This document shows, piece after piece, positions 1 through 9,588 of a stretch of 64,000 nucleotides of DNA (position 1 is the first letter of the stretch; each line of letters starts with the position of its first letter). Both the position numbers and the translations under genes were made by a program. The stretch comes from JAJEBT01 sp965221485. GTDB lineage: Bacteria > Pseudomonadota > Alphaproteobacteria > MPNO01 > UBA830. Below the pieces are notes generated by a model. It was not told where the DNA came from. It saw only the letters and a list, made by a program, of their open reading frames with translations, and ran no database searches. The stretch lies in the NCBI GenBank assembly GCA_965221485.1, contig OZ244893.1, forward strand, positions 2,666,001 through 2,730,000, written 5' to 3'.

Positions 1-613
1 CGGGCCGGCCGACATCGATACGGGCTCCCCACGGATCATGATGTTGTCTGAAGTGCTTTCTGGATCACCCGGGCAAATCCGCTTCTGAAGCAGGACAATG
101 TGTCCTGATCCCGTTCAGACTGGAATTCGCTGTTTGTGCCCAGTGCTGTCTTCTCCATCCTGTATCCGTGAGACGGGAGCTCCAGTCAGGCGAATCATGG
201 CCAGATTTTGTGGCGGGCCCTGTTCCATCGCCGACTGTCCGAAAGCGTATCACGGACATTTCAGGTGAACAATGAACGCTCGCTGGTCGCAACGACCCCG
301 AGGATTGATCTGCGGGCAAGCAGTAGGCCCTTGGATCGTTGCGGGCAGGTTGTCGCCGGAATTTTGTGCCTGCTACATGGGGGTTCCGGACCGAAAACGG
401 CGGACCAGGATCAGCTGCCTGTCAGAATGCGGGATTACGGGACCGGTAACCGCCTACGGGCATCTTGTGTCCCCGACATCATCCGAACGGTTTGTCTTCC
501 ATCCCTGCCGGATGTCGCAAGCTCCGAATATCAAGGGTTCCCGATCCTTTCACAAGGATCGGATCCCTGAGCGTACCTGGCAAATACGACGTGCGGTATG
601 GCTGAGTGGCTCC
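1..613. other. Non-coding or unassigned stretch at window edge
   Basis: No reading frame here resembles a known protein, and open frames are short or overlap in several frames as expected of GC-rich random sequence. No tRNA, repeat array or insertion-sequence end was seen. A 41-codon minus-strand frame starting near 155 is open but has no recognisable motif. Confidence 0.4.
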
Positions 614-1360
614 TCAACCGGATCGGGCCTTGGCAATCAGTTGTCGGAGGGCGTCCTCACCAACAGCACCGGGAACCACCGTATCGCCAATCACGAAGGC
701 AGGTGTTCCGCTAATCCCCAGCTCTTCGGCAAGTCGGTAGGTTTCGTCGAGATATTCTTCGATTGCAGGATCCTGCATATCCTCACGAAGACGCTGGACA
801 TCAAGACCGGTCCTGCTGGCAATGGAGAGGATCCTCTCTTCGTTCAGTCGTTCACTTGCCCCCATGAGTGCGACGTGAAAGTCAAGATACAGGTCCTGCC
901 TGTGCGCGGCGGCTGCGGCTCGAGCCGCGAACCGCGAGATCGGGCCCAGGATAGGGAATTCCTTCCAGACGACGCGGAGTTGCCTGTCCGCTTTCAGCAG
1001 CGCCTTCATCGGTTCCAGCGACCGCTTGCAGTAGCCACACTGATAGTCGAAGAACTCGACAAGTGTGACATCACCCTCGGGATTTCCGGAGACGGGGGAC
1101 ATCGGATGCGATCGCAACGCCTTGTCATGCTTGCGCAGCGCGATTCTGATTCGTTCCTGCTTTTGCGCCTCCCGCTTCGCTTCCAGACGCTGGAAGGCTT
1201 CCTCCAGAACTTCGGGATTCTCAAGGAGGTACTCCCTGACGATCTTGCCGACGACCTCCTTGTCAAGTTGCGCGCCCGACGCAGAGTCTGCGCGACCGTC
1301 CGGAGCGGATACCGCAACTATGGCAGTCATCAGCAGAGGCATCAGGAATCTGATTGTCAT
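614..1360 (-). CDS. DsbA-family (Com1/ScsC-like) thiol:disulfide oxidoreductase, exported
   Basis: Predicted periplasmic thioredoxin-fold oxidoreductase of 248 residues that would make or isomerise disulfides in exported proteins. A hydrophobic signal sequence covers about residues 1-24. A charged helical segment follows (about 35-75, with the pattern YLLENPEVLEEAF), as in ScsC/BdbD-type N-terminal domains. The active site is C-G-Y-C at about residues 108-111, and the cis-proline loop is G-T-P-A-F near 218-222. I chose ATG 1360 over GTG 1369 because a GGAG lies 8 nt upstream of it. The gene stands alone on the minus strand. The family is clear; whether it oxidises or isomerises cannot be read from sequence. 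Confidence 0.88.
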   Translation of the reverse strand: MTIRFLMPLLMTAIVAVSAPDGRADSASGAQLDKEVVGKIVREYLLENPEVLEEAFQRLEAKREAQKQERIRIALRKHDKALRSHPMSPVSGNPEGDVTLVEFFDYQCGYCKRSLEPMKALLKADRQLRVVWKEFPILGPISRFAARAAAAAHRQDLYLDFHVALMGASERLNEERILSIASRTGLDVQRLREDMQDPAIEEYLDETYRLAEELGISGTPAFVIGDTVVPGAVGEDALRQLIAKARSG

Positions 1361-2508
1361 GAGTAGCACTCCATGCTGTTGTGAAACGTCGGTACCTTTC
1401 GTCGCTTCAGGGACATCGTTTTATCGGGTGGCGATAGTCGCCCAGGATACGCTCTTCTGGCAACCCCTCTCCGACCTCATGTTCATGGTGACCGAGACGA
1501 CCCCATCACGGAAATCAGAGCGAAGAACCCCGGGGCAAGCAGGATGTAGCCATTGAATACCCCATGGCCGGATCATGAAATTGGGAAAATACACCGCCAT
1601 AACATCATCAGCTGTCCGATCGAAACATGATGGTGCAACCTGCAGGAGGCACCCAGCCCGTAACATTCATCTTGGGGCCTACCGTGCGGGAGTCTTTTCT
1701 TTCCAGGCGCTTTCAACGCCCATTGGTGCAATCGCATTCGCCCGGTTCCAACAGCATTTCTGCAAGGCAGAGGCGCTGCCCGGAGAATGAAGACGCAACT
1801 CTAAACTGCGTCACCCGGCAACCTTGCGATTTCCATCTTCCGCCCTGATTCCGGGTTCCTGCCAGCGACAATTCAGAATCTCGCCGCAATCCTCAAGATC
1901 CCTGCAGCCCCTTCTCAACGGATCACACAAAGTTGCCCTGCAGTCCCTCTGCAGCCAATCCTGACCCCGGGACAGTGTCGTCTTGCTGGCCGGAAAAACA
2001 GTCGGAAGACACAGCTCTCGCCAGGGCAGTACCTGCCCTCAGGAAAGCTCACAGGATCTCAATGGTTGGGCATGGTTGCCAGTTGGCAGGAGACACCGAC
2101 CCCATTCGTCCCTCAAGAACAGTAGGATACCGGGCGTGTCGCGTGTCACCTGGCTCCCCGTGATGCAGGATTCTTTCCTGCAAAAAATTGTGACCGGCCC
2201 AAAGTGATCGCCGAGACAGACAAGACTGGCCTTCATCGTCTCCACCATGCCTCGGATGAACATCGGCAAGCCAGGTCAATCGATATTGCCTTTCCGTGGG
2301 CAATCTACAGATCGGTTGTGACATCAGGCACTTGGCAATTGGTGGCATCGCCCAAACTGCAAATCAGAACGGTTATCATATCCTCAGTCACCGGAAGGCA
2401 GCTGCGCCGGACGCGTCCGGTTGCTACAAAATCAAGCCGCCAACGGGCAGAGTCACCTTGATCCTCGACACTGCTGCCGATAACCGATATCGGTGCCACA
2501 GGCCTCCT
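1361..2508. other. 1.1-kb spacer with no recognisable gene
   Basis: Between the DsbA-like gene and the 3' end of hyuA there are only short open frames in conflicting directions, none with motifs, a signal sequence or a convincing ribosome site. No HyuB remnant, transposase or RNA gene was recognised. It may be decayed sequence. Confidence 0.4.
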
Positions 2509-4599
2509 TCACTGCCGTCCGGCGACCGCAATCCTGAGGTTGCCGAACCGGTCAACCTCGAGCTGGTCTCCCGGCATCAGCACTGTGGTCGAGGCATGCT
2601 CCTCAACCAGCGCCGGACCGTCTATCCGGTTGCCACCAAGGAGCGCCGTACGGGCAAAGGTCGGTGTGTCGACAAAGCGCCCGACCCGATCGAAGTAAAC
2701 AGGTCGTGTTCCGGTGGACGCTGCCGCCGGCGGCTTTTCGTTGCCATAAGGGACAGTTTCGTGGGCCGGCTTCAGCATGACGCCGGTCACGGTCGTTCGA
2801 AGGCTCACGATCTCTGCTTTTTCGTCCGGCGCATTTGTTCCATAGCGAAGCTCATGCATGGCGTCGAAATGGTCCTTGATCGCACCCCGGTCACGTTTCT
2901 CGAACACCATCATCGGCAGATCAACTGTCACCGCGTGTTCCTGGCCGACATAGCGCATGTCAGCAGCGCGGCTGACTGTGATCTCGCTCGCGACCACCGG
3001 CGCTGCGTTGATGGCAGCCCGCCCCTGATCCTCGAGGGCGCGATAGATCGCTTCGACCTCCTCAAACTTGGCGGTTTCGAGCAGTGTGAACCAGGTGCGA
3101 ACGAAATCGTAACGGAGATCCGAATACAACATACCGAAGGCCGAGAACAGACCCGGAGTTCGCGGGATCAGCACCCGGGAAATGCCAAGCTCCTGTGCAA
3201 CCGCTGAAGCATGAAGCGGACCGGCACCGCCATAGGCAACCAATGCAAACTCGCCAACATCAAGGCCGCGCTCGGTCGTCACGCCCTTGACGGCATAGGA
3301 CATGGCAGTGGTGGCGATGCGAAGGATGCCGTCGGCCGCGCGGATGGTCTCCATGCCGAGCGGCTCTGCAACCCGGGTTCGCATCGCAGTCTCTGCGGCG
3401 GCAGTATCAAGAGCCATTTCGCCACCAAGAAACCGGTCAGCACCAAGACGGCCGAGGAGGAGATTGGCATCGGTCACCGTCGGTTCGGCTCCGCCAGCCC
3501 CGTAACAGGCAGGACCCGGAACAGCACCGGCGCTTTGGGGTCCAACACGAAGCGCACCGAATTCGTCGACACGAGCGATCGAACCGCCTCCGGCAGATAC
3601 CTCGAAGATATCCATCATCGCAATCTGTACCGGAAGCGCTTTCTCATAGCCGCCGAGAAGCGCGGCACCGGTCGTCAGCGCCTCACCCCTGTATATGACT
3701 CCGGCCTTTGCAGTGGTGCCGCCCATGTCAAAGGCGATGGCGTTTTCGAGTCCGACCGCGTGGCACAGCGCACGGGTACCGATCACTCCGGCGGCGGGGC
3801 CCGATTCAAGCATACGGACACAATAGCGACGTGCCTGATCTGCCTCGTAGAGTCCACCGGTGGACTGAACAACGAGAAACGAGCCAGTAAACCCTGCAGC
3901 CGTCAGATGATCGTCGATCTCGCCGATATAGTCCCGTACCCTGGGGCCGATATAGGCATTGGCAACAACGGTCGAGGTGCGCTCGAACTCACGGTACTCC
4001 TGCGACAGTTCGTGCGAAGCCGAAACGAACAGTTGGGGATACGCCTCCTCGAGGAGTCGCTTCGCACGCTGTTCGTGCTCCGGATTGCGGTAGCAGTGAA
4101 GGAAAAGGATCGCAACCGCCTCGATTCCCAGATCATGCAATCTTTGGCCGAGTGCCATGATCTCGGCATCGTCAAGCGGGCGCTCGATCTCTCCGGTGGC
4201 AAGCACCCGCTCTCCAACTTCGAAACAAAGCGCACGCTCAACCAGCGGCTCATGCTTCTGGAAGAACAGGTTGTAGGAATCGGGACGGTTGATCCGGCCG
4301 ATCTCGTAGACATCGCGGAAGCCCTCAGTGGTCATCAGTGCTGTTTTCGCGCCTGTGCGCTCAAGGATGGTGTTGATTGCAATGGTGGAACCGTGGAGGA
4401 ACAACGCCGCGTCCGTGAATTCAGTCCCCGCCTTGTCCACACCGGATTCAATCCCCCGGACCAGGCTGTCCGGTGTCGACAGGGCCTTGCCGTAAAGAAG
4501 CGTTCCGGCCTTTTCGTCGAAAGCTGCAATGTCGGTAAAGGTGCCGCCAATATCTGCGGCAAGCCGGATCCCAGGGCGCCGGGCGCCGCTCTCATCCAT
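2509..4599 (-). CDS. hyuA: Hydantoinase/oxoprolinase-family protein, HyuA (ATPase subunit)
   Basis: A 696-residue protein of the HyuA / acetone carboxylase beta / 5-oxoprolinase N-half family, which uses ATP to open cyclic amides or to activate ketones. The N-terminal actin-like phosphate loop D-I-G-G-T-F-T-D is at residues 16-23, and a second nucleotide-binding motif, F-D-M-G-G-T-T, lies mid-protein at the start of the central domain. The length is typical of a free-standing HyuA. A GAGG precedes ATG 4599. These enzymes normally work with a HyuB partner, yet no hyuB lies on either side, so the substrate cannot be assigned. Two short unassigned frames lie just upstream on the same strand. Confidence 0.85.
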   Translation of the reverse strand: MDESGARRPGIRLAADIGGTFTDIAAFDEKAGTLLYGKALSTPDSLVRGIESGVDKAGTEFTDAALFLHGSTIAINTILERTGAKTALMTTEGFRDVYEIGRINRPDSYNLFFQKHEPLVERALCFEVGERVLATGEIERPLDDAEIMALGQRLHDLGIEAVAILFLHCYRNPEHEQRAKRLLEEAYPQLFVSASHELSQEYREFERTSTVVANAYIGPRVRDYIGEIDDHLTAAGFTGSFLVVQSTGGLYEADQARRYCVRMLESGPAAGVIGTRALCHAVGLENAIAFDMGGTTAKAGVIYRGEALTTGAALLGGYEKALPVQIAMMDIFEVSAGGGSIARVDEFGALRVGPQSAGAVPGPACYGAGGAEPTVTDANLLLGRLGADRFLGGEMALDTAAAETAMRTRVAEPLGMETIRAADGILRIATTAMSYAVKGVTTERGLDVGEFALVAYGGAGPLHASAVAQELGISRVLIPRTPGLFSAFGMLYSDLRYDFVRTWFTLLETAKFEEVEAIYRALEDQGRAAINAAPVVASEITVSRAADMRYVGQEHAVTVDLPMMVFEKRDRGAIKDHFDAMHELRYGTNAPDEKAEIVSLRTTVTGVMLKPAHETVPYGNEKPPAAASTGTRPVYFDRVGRFVDTPTFARTALLGGNRIDGPALVEEHASTTVLMPGDQLEVDRFGNLRIAVAGRQ

Positions 4600-4610
4600 T
4601 CGCGCTTTCC

Positions 4611-4820
4611 TCAGGTTGTGCCGTGTCGTTTCCCGTTACTTCCGAGAGGAGAAACACCGCTTTCCAGGACTCGCAGTGCATCGCCGGTAAGGACGTTACA
4701 GGCATACAGATGATCATCCAGCTGCCAACAGCGGGGCAGCGCCGCAGGATCGCGCTGAACATGGAAGAGATGTTCCCCCACCCGGAGCATGCAATCAAGC
4801 CTGTTGTCGGGAACCGCCAC
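4611..4820 (-). other. Possible small ORF upstream of hyuA, unassigned
   Basis: A 69-codon minus-strand frame ends 11 bp before the hyuA start, where a small partner subunit would be expected. It contains C-M-L-R-V-G-E-H-L and L-D-D-H-L-Y-A-C, but no family was recognised. The same frame continues upstream through stops to the Cys-rich frame at 4941-5126. It could be a small protein, a decayed gene or chance. Confidence 0.2.
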
Positions 4821-4940
4821 CGTCTTGAACTCTCGACCCTAAACTGGTTCGAAACGGTTTCGCCAGTCAGGCAGAGAACACCATGTCCTGATCGGAACGG
4901 AACGCGTAACCCGGAACAGTCACACCGGAAATTGGGCAAT

Positions 4941-5126
4941 TCAGGCACCCGGACGGCCCCGCAGATCGCCTCCGTAAAGCATGCACGATGTTGGCTGGCA
5001 AGCTGCACATCCTTCGAAAACCTGGGTCTTTCCGATACACACCGCAACAGGAATTCCGTCAGGTTCGGCGCCGATTTCCCGCGATGTACAATCCCGAACG
5101 AACTCACCCTCGATGATCACTCCCAT
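4941..5126 (-). pseudogene. Cys-rich short ORF, possibly frameshifted gene remnant
   Basis: A 61-codon minus-strand frame with clustered cysteines (C-A-A-C-Q-P-T-S-C). One base shift near its end would join it to a further run containing C-L-N-C and extend it to about 85 residues. It lies on the same strand as hyuA and upstream of it. Its closeness to hyuA and its CxxC pairs hint at a lost metal-binding small subunit, but I recognise no family and the frame may be accidental. Confidence 0.2.
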
Positions 5127-5478
5127 GACATCCCACCGGGTGAGAGCCTCGATTGGTCTATGTATAGAGACAGAAAGGCATTGCGACGCCGCACTGCTTT
5201 ATGGGGTCTGGTCCGGCATATTTTCCCGAAGGCAGGAGCAGCTGTCACAAGGATCCTCAGGGGCCTGATCTGCAGCACGCCTCCAGCACAAGAGGACGTC
5301 GCCAAAGGGTTCACACGGCCGAAGGTCAGACGCAACACTCCGCCTGGTGCAGAATGGTCGCCTCCACCGGAAAGCCGAGCTGATTGACAGTTTCCGGGAA
5401 GCCCAATAGGCTCGCACCCGCCTTGCGGGAGGACCCAGACTCCGGTAGCCGGTTTCATTCGGAAAGAGGAACGTGGAC
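5127..5478. other. Spacer upstream of the TRAP operon
   Basis: No gene was recognised. It must carry the promoter of dctP, but no convincing -35/-10 pair was picked out. The only clear element is the ribosome-binding sequence GAAAGAGGA at 5462-5470. Confidence 0.35.
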
Positions 5479-6483
5479 ATGAAAAAATTGCTGGCAGTTG
5501 CCGTTACAGCGGCCTTATCCGTTTCTGTATTCGTGCCCCTCGGTGCGGAAGCTGCGCAGACCTTGCGCATGGGGCTTCTGGTATCCAACAAGTCACTGGC
5601 ATACAAGGCCGCAGAAAAATTTGCCGAACACGTCAGGCAGCATACCAACGGCGAATACACCGTCAGGCTGTTTCCCAGTCAGCAGCTCGGAAGCGGCAAG
5701 GAAATGATGCAGATGCTCAAACTGGGCACGCTTGATCTCTACCAGGGCACAAATGCCCAACCAACCTATTTCAAGGAAGGCCGGAACTTCAGCGCAATTG
5801 CTGCGCCCTATTGCTTCCAGAGCCAACAGGAATTCATCCAGTTTGTCGACAGCCCCCTGTTCAATGAAATGGTTCAGCAGTTGGCCACCGGTGGTATCCA
5901 GTTGGTCGGCTATATGGGATCCCGGTCGCCCCGGGCGATCACCACAGCCAGGACTCCGGTCCGAAGCCCGGCAGACATGAAGGGCCTCAAGATGCGCGTT
6001 CCGGGATCTCCACCGTTCGTTGCATTCTTCACAGCGCTCGGTGCGGTACCGACCCCCATGCCATTCTCCGAGTTCTTTACCTCCGCGAAGACGGGGCTGG
6101 TGGAAGGCCAGGATAACGGCATCGAGGTGGTCTATCCCCGCGGTCTGTACTCGGTCCAGAAATACTATTCGAAAACAGACCATGCCCTGGGTGCGTGGAT
6201 GCTGTTTACCGGCCATAAGAAGGCGCAGCAATGGCCGGACGCCCTGAAAGTGGCGGTGCGGGACGGATTAAAGCTTGCAGCTGCCTTCAGCGACGCCGAA
6301 CTCGCAAAATCCATGGAAGCGGGTTTCAAGGGTGTTCAGGAAAAAGGCATGACAGTTCTGGACGTTGACAAGAAGCCGTTCGTCGAGGTCGCCCGGAAGG
6401 TCTGGCAGGATCTGGATGGCAGCAAGTGGGACAAGGGCTTCATGAATCGTATTCAGGAGCAATTGGCCGAATTCAGAAAATAA
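5479..6483 (+). CDS. dctP: TRAP transporter substrate-binding protein, DctP family
   Basis: Periplasmic solute receptor of a tripartite ATP-independent transporter, 334 residues. A lysine-led signal peptide (M-K-K-L-L-A-V-A-V-T) ends near A-E-A. The conserved K-M-R-V-P-G segment supplies the arginine that in this family salt-bridges the substrate carboxylate, and V-E-G-Q-D-N-G-I-E-V is the usual C-lobe signature. GAAAGAGGA lies 8 nt before ATG 5479 and only 2 nt before the in-frame GTG 5473, so ATG 5479 is the better start. It is followed by a hairpin and then dctQ and dctM. The substrate is probably an organic acid. Confidence 0.93.
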   Translation: MKKLLAVAVTAALSVSVFVPLGAEAAQTLRMGLLVSNKSLAYKAAEKFAEHVRQHTNGEYTVRLFPSQQLGSGKEMMQMLKLGTLDLYQGTNAQPTYFKEGRNFSAIAAPYCFQSQQEFIQFVDSPLFNEMVQQLATGGIQLVGYMGSRSPRAITTARTPVRSPADMKGLKMRVPGSPPFVAFFTALGAVPTPMPFSEFFTSAKTGLVEGQDNGIEVVYPRGLYSVQKYYSKTDHALGAWMLFTGHKKAQQWPDALKVAVRDGLKLAAAFSDAELAKSMEAGFKGVQEKGMTVLDVDKKPFVEVARKVWQDLDGSKWDKGFMNRIQEQLAEFRK

Positions 6484-6490
6484 ATTGGGC

Positions 6491-6525
6491 AAACCCTCCC
6501 GGTTCCCGGTAATCGGGAGGGGTTT
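6491..6525 (+). terminator. dctP-dctQ intercistronic hairpin
   Basis: An 11-bp stem with one bulged G pairs AAACCCTCCCG with CGGGAGGGGTTT around a 12-nt loop. No T-run follows, so it is more likely a partial terminator or RNA-stability element that leaves dctP in excess over the membrane subunits than a full stop. Confidence 0.6.
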
Positions 6526-6531
6526 CCCGTC

Positions 6532-7056
6532 ATGACGGCCCCAATAAGCAAACCTGATCGGGACCATCCTGCGCAGCGCATCATTCGCACCCTGGACCGG
6601 GCATTCGATTATCTGGGTGTTCTGGCGTTTCTGGGCATGATCGTTGTTCTCTCGCTCCAGATATTCTACCGCTATGTTCTGGCTGCGCCTCTGGTCTGGG
6701 CGACCCCCCTGTCCATGTTCCTGTTCATATGGGCCATCTGGTTTGGCGGCGCTTCCGGAATCCGGGACCAGAACCAGATTCGCGTAGAGCTGGCGGAACG
6801 ATACCTTCCGAACGGAATCAAACGGGTGCTCATGCCGGCTATCAGTCTTGCTTGCGCGCTGTTCCTCCTGATCGTCATCTCCAAGAGTTTTCAGATTATC
6901 GAGCTCCAGAGTTCCGCGATCTATGACACCCTGCCCTTTACCCGCGATTACCTTTTCATGGTCGTTCCGGTCATCGGCAGCGTGATGGTCCTTCAGTTCC
7001 TTCGCGTATTCATCAAACAGATCGGACAGTATTACTTCGCGGACCGCGACGGGTAA
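6532..7056 (+). CDS. dctQ: TRAP transporter small permease, DctQ family
   Basis: A 174-residue membrane protein with four hydrophobic segments (near 26-46, 61-80, 100-122 and 140-165) and the family pattern W-A-T-P-L-S-M-F-L-F-I-W in the second. DctQ subunits scaffold the large permease. It starts 48 nt after dctP and ends 5 nt before dctM, which indicates one transcript. Confidence 0.88.
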   Translation: MTAPISKPDRDHPAQRIIRTLDRAFDYLGVLAFLGMIVVLSLQIFYRYVLAAPLVWATPLSMFLFIWAIWFGGASGIRDQNQIRVELAERYLPNGIKRVLMPAISLACALFLLIVISKSFQIIELQSSAIYDTLPFTRDYLFMVVPVIGSVMVLQFLRVFIKQIGQYYFADRDG

Positions 7057-7061
7057 GCCCG

Positions 7062-8342
7062 ATGGACATCTTCATTTTGTTCGCGTCCCTTCTGGTCCTG
7101 ATGATGATCGGGGTGCCTGTCACGTTTTCCATGGGCATGGCAGCGACCTTCTATCTGACCGTCACCGACCAACTCGACATGCTGGTCATGCTTCCCCAGC
7201 AGATGGTTGTCGGCCTGGAACATTACGGCCTGATGGCCATCCCCCTGTTCTATCTGGCCGGCGCGATCATGACGTCCGGAGGGCTGACCGCCAGACTGCT
7301 TCATTTTTCGCGAGTCCTGATTGGACGGGTGCCGGGCAGCCTGTCGATGGTCAACGTGACAGGCAGCATGTTTTTCGCCGGTGTGTCCGGATCATGTGTC
7401 GCAGACACGTCCGCAATTGGCAGCGTCCTCATTCCGGCCATGAAAAAGGAGGGATATTCGGGCGCTTACGCCGCCGCGGTAACCGGCGCATCCTCGACCA
7501 TCGGCCACATCATTCCGCCCAGTATTGCCATGATCGTGATCGGTGTAATGACCGAAGTGCCGATCGGAGCCCTGTTTCTGGCTGGCGCCATTCCCGGATT
7601 GCTTCTGGGTGCCGGCCTCATGGGCCTGTCCCTGTGGTTGAGTATCGCGCGGAATTATCCGCGGGCATCGAGGCGTTCAACAGCCCCGGAAATCTTCGAG
7701 GCCACCCTGTCGGGACTGTCGGCTCTGGCCATGCCGGCAATTGTGGTCGGCGGCATCCTGTTCGGCGTGGTCACCGTCACCGAGACCGGTGTTCTTGCCT
7801 GTCTCTATGCCCTTCTCGTCTCCATTTCCTATCGGGAACTGACCCTGAAAGCCACCTGGGAGTTTCTGGTTTCAACGAGTCAGGGTGCCGGAAACCTTCT
7901 GATTCTTCTGGCACCGGCATCCTTCTTCAGCTGGGTCGTGCTGAACACCGGTATGGGAGGGCAGCTGGTCGATCTGATCGGAGCCATCTCCACAGATCCG
8001 GAAGTCGTGATGTTGCTGGTCATCATCTTCCTGCTGATCATTGGATGCGGACTGGACACGCTGGGTATGGTGTTCATCTTTGTGCCAGTCCTGTTTCCGG
8101 CAGTCGAAGCCGTTGGCATTGATCCGCTTCACTTTGCCCCGGTCTTTGTGCTGTGCCTGGGGATAGCGCTCCTGACACCCCCGGTAGGCGTCATCCTGTT
8201 CATGGTCACGAACATGTCGGAAGCTCCGCTGACCGAAGTGATCCGGGAGTCCCTGCCATTTTTCCTGATCCAGATCGTGGTTCTGGCCCTCGTCGCCTAT
8301 GTCCCGACCCTGTCGACCTGGCTGCCCGGCCTGCTCATGTAA
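7062..8342 (+). CDS. dctM: TRAP transporter large permease, DctM family
   Basis: A 426-residue polytopic permease that forms the Na+-coupled path of the TRAP system. It is hydrophobic throughout, with about 12 membrane segments and the DctM patterns G-V-S-G-S-C-V-A-D-T-S-A-I-G and P-P-S-I-A-M-I-V-I-G. The length is normal. It is translationally close to dctQ and followed by the CoA-transferase gene after 40 nt, tying import to CoA chemistry. Confidence 0.93.
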   Translation: MDIFILFASLLVLMMIGVPVTFSMGMAATFYLTVTDQLDMLVMLPQQMVVGLEHYGLMAIPLFYLAGAIMTSGGLTARLLHFSRVLIGRVPGSLSMVNVTGSMFFAGVSGSCVADTSAIGSVLIPAMKKEGYSGAYAAAVTGASSTIGHIIPPSIAMIVIGVMTEVPIGALFLAGAIPGLLLGAGLMGLSLWLSIARNYPRASRRSTAPEIFEATLSGLSALAMPAIVVGGILFGVVTVTETGVLACLYALLVSISYRELTLKATWEFLVSTSQGAGNLLILLAPASFFSWVVLNTGMGGQLVDLIGAISTDPEVVMLLVIIFLLIIGCGLDTLGMVFIFVPVLFPAVEAVGIDPLHFAPVFVLCLGIALLTPPVGVILFMVTNMSEAPLTEVIRESLPFFLIQIVVLALVAYVPTLSTWLPGLLM

Positions 8343-8382
8343 CAACAGTGTGCTGCTCTCGATTCCAGAGAAAGGATTGCGA

Positions 8383-9588
8383 ATGCAGAACGGAGAATAC
8401 TGGCCCGAGGCGGCAGGTCCCCTGAAGGACATCCGCGTCGTCGACATGACGCGGTTGGCAGCCGGAAACATGCTGACACGCATGCTGGCGGATTTCGGAG
8501 CCGAAGTGATCAAGATCGAACGCCCCGGTATAGGCGACGACTTGCGCGGATTCGGTGAGGGTGGAGTCTGGTGGAAAGAGTATGCCCGATCCAAGAAAAG
8601 CCTCACCCTCGATTTCCGGCAGGAAGAAGGTGCCGAACTTCTTCATGAGCTGATTGCCCGCTCGGAAATTCTGGTTGAGAATTTTGTTCCCGGAACCCTG
8701 GAAAAATGGGGGCTGGGGCCTGACGAACTCTGGAAAACACGGCCGGATCTCATCATCGTGAGGGTCTCGGGATACGGGCAAACCGGGCCCTACGCCAAAA
8801 AGCCGGGGTTCGGTACGCTGGTGGAGGCACTGACCGGTTTTGCGGCCATGACAGGTTTCGAGGACAAGCCTCCACTGTTGCCACCAATGGCGCTGGCCGA
8901 CATGGTCGCCGGAATCTCGGGATTTGCCGCCTCGGTCGTCGCGCTCTTTGCCCGCGAAAAGGGACAGGTCAAGGGGCAGATTGTAGATGTGTCCCTGTTC
9001 GAACCTCTGTTCACCGTGATCGGCCCGTGGCTGGCGCATTATACGGCCAATGGCAAGATCCCCGTCCGTGAGGGAAACCGGGGCAAGCTTGCAGCACCTC
9101 GCAACGTCTATGAATGCGCCGACGGAAAGTATCTTGCCCTGTCAGCCTCGATGCAATCGATGTGGGAAAAGGTGGCGGCGGCAATCGGACGCCGTGAGTT
9201 GATCGATGACGACCGATTTCAGACGAGTCGGGGGCGCGTAGACAATATGGACGAACTCGACGCTATCGTCGGTGGTTTCATCGCTACGAAGACCCTGCAG
9301 GAAAACCTCGACCATTTCGCCGCTGCCGGCGTCACCGTCGGACCCATCTGTGATCCGACAGACCTGATCGATCACGAATACATTCGGGGCCGAGGCGTCG
9401 TCGAGGATTTTCCTGACGCGGATCACGGTACGATCCCGCTTCACACGCCATTTCCGCGTTTGAGCGAATCGCCAGGAGCCATACGGTCTCCGGCGCCCCG
9501 GTTGGGAGAACACACCGATGAAGTGCTGGAATGGCTCGGACGCAGTGCAGATGACCGGAACCGGCTGCATCAAACCGGAATTGTATGA
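8383..9588 (+). CDS. Family III CoA-transferase (CaiB/BaiF)
   Basis: Moves CoA between carboxylic acids without a soluble intermediate; 401 residues. It begins with the usual L-K-D-I-R-V-V-D-M-T-R-L-A-A-G and carries F-G-A-E-V-I-K-I-E. The catalytic aspartate is expected in A-L-A-D-M-V-A-G. An open frame continues upstream to 8299 inside dctM, but ATG 8383 has GAGAAAGGA just before it and fits the family N-terminus. Its stop overlaps the start of the lyase gene (ATGA). With the lyase and transporter it probably activates an imported hydroxy-acid; the acid is unknown. Confidence 0.9.
   Translation: MQNGEYWPEAAGPLKDIRVVDMTRLAAGNMLTRMLADFGAEVIKIERPGIGDDLRGFGEGGVWWKEYARSKKSLTLDFRQEEGAELLHELIARSEILVENFVPGTLEKWGLGPDELWKTRPDLIIVRVSGYGQTGPYAKKPGFGTLVEALTGFAAMTGFEDKPPLLPPMALADMVAGISGFAASVVALFAREKGQVKGQIVDVSLFEPLFTVIGPWLAHYTANGKIPVREGNRGKLAAPRNVYECADGKYLALSASMQSMWEKVAAAIGRRELIDDDRFQTSRGRVDNMDELDAIVGGFIATKTLQENLDHFAAAGVTVGPICDPTDLIDHEYIRGRGVVEDFPDADHGTIPLHTPFPRLSESPGAIRSPAPRLGEHTDEVLEWLGRSADDRNRLHQTGIV

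Noticed and set aside
272..1366. 364-codon plus-strand frame
   Set aside because: Antisense shadow of the DsbA-like gene, whose CGYC motif and signal peptide are clear.
3211..4713. 500-codon plus-strand frame
   Set aside because: Antisense to hyuA; composition and lack of motifs mark it as shadow in GC-rich sequence.
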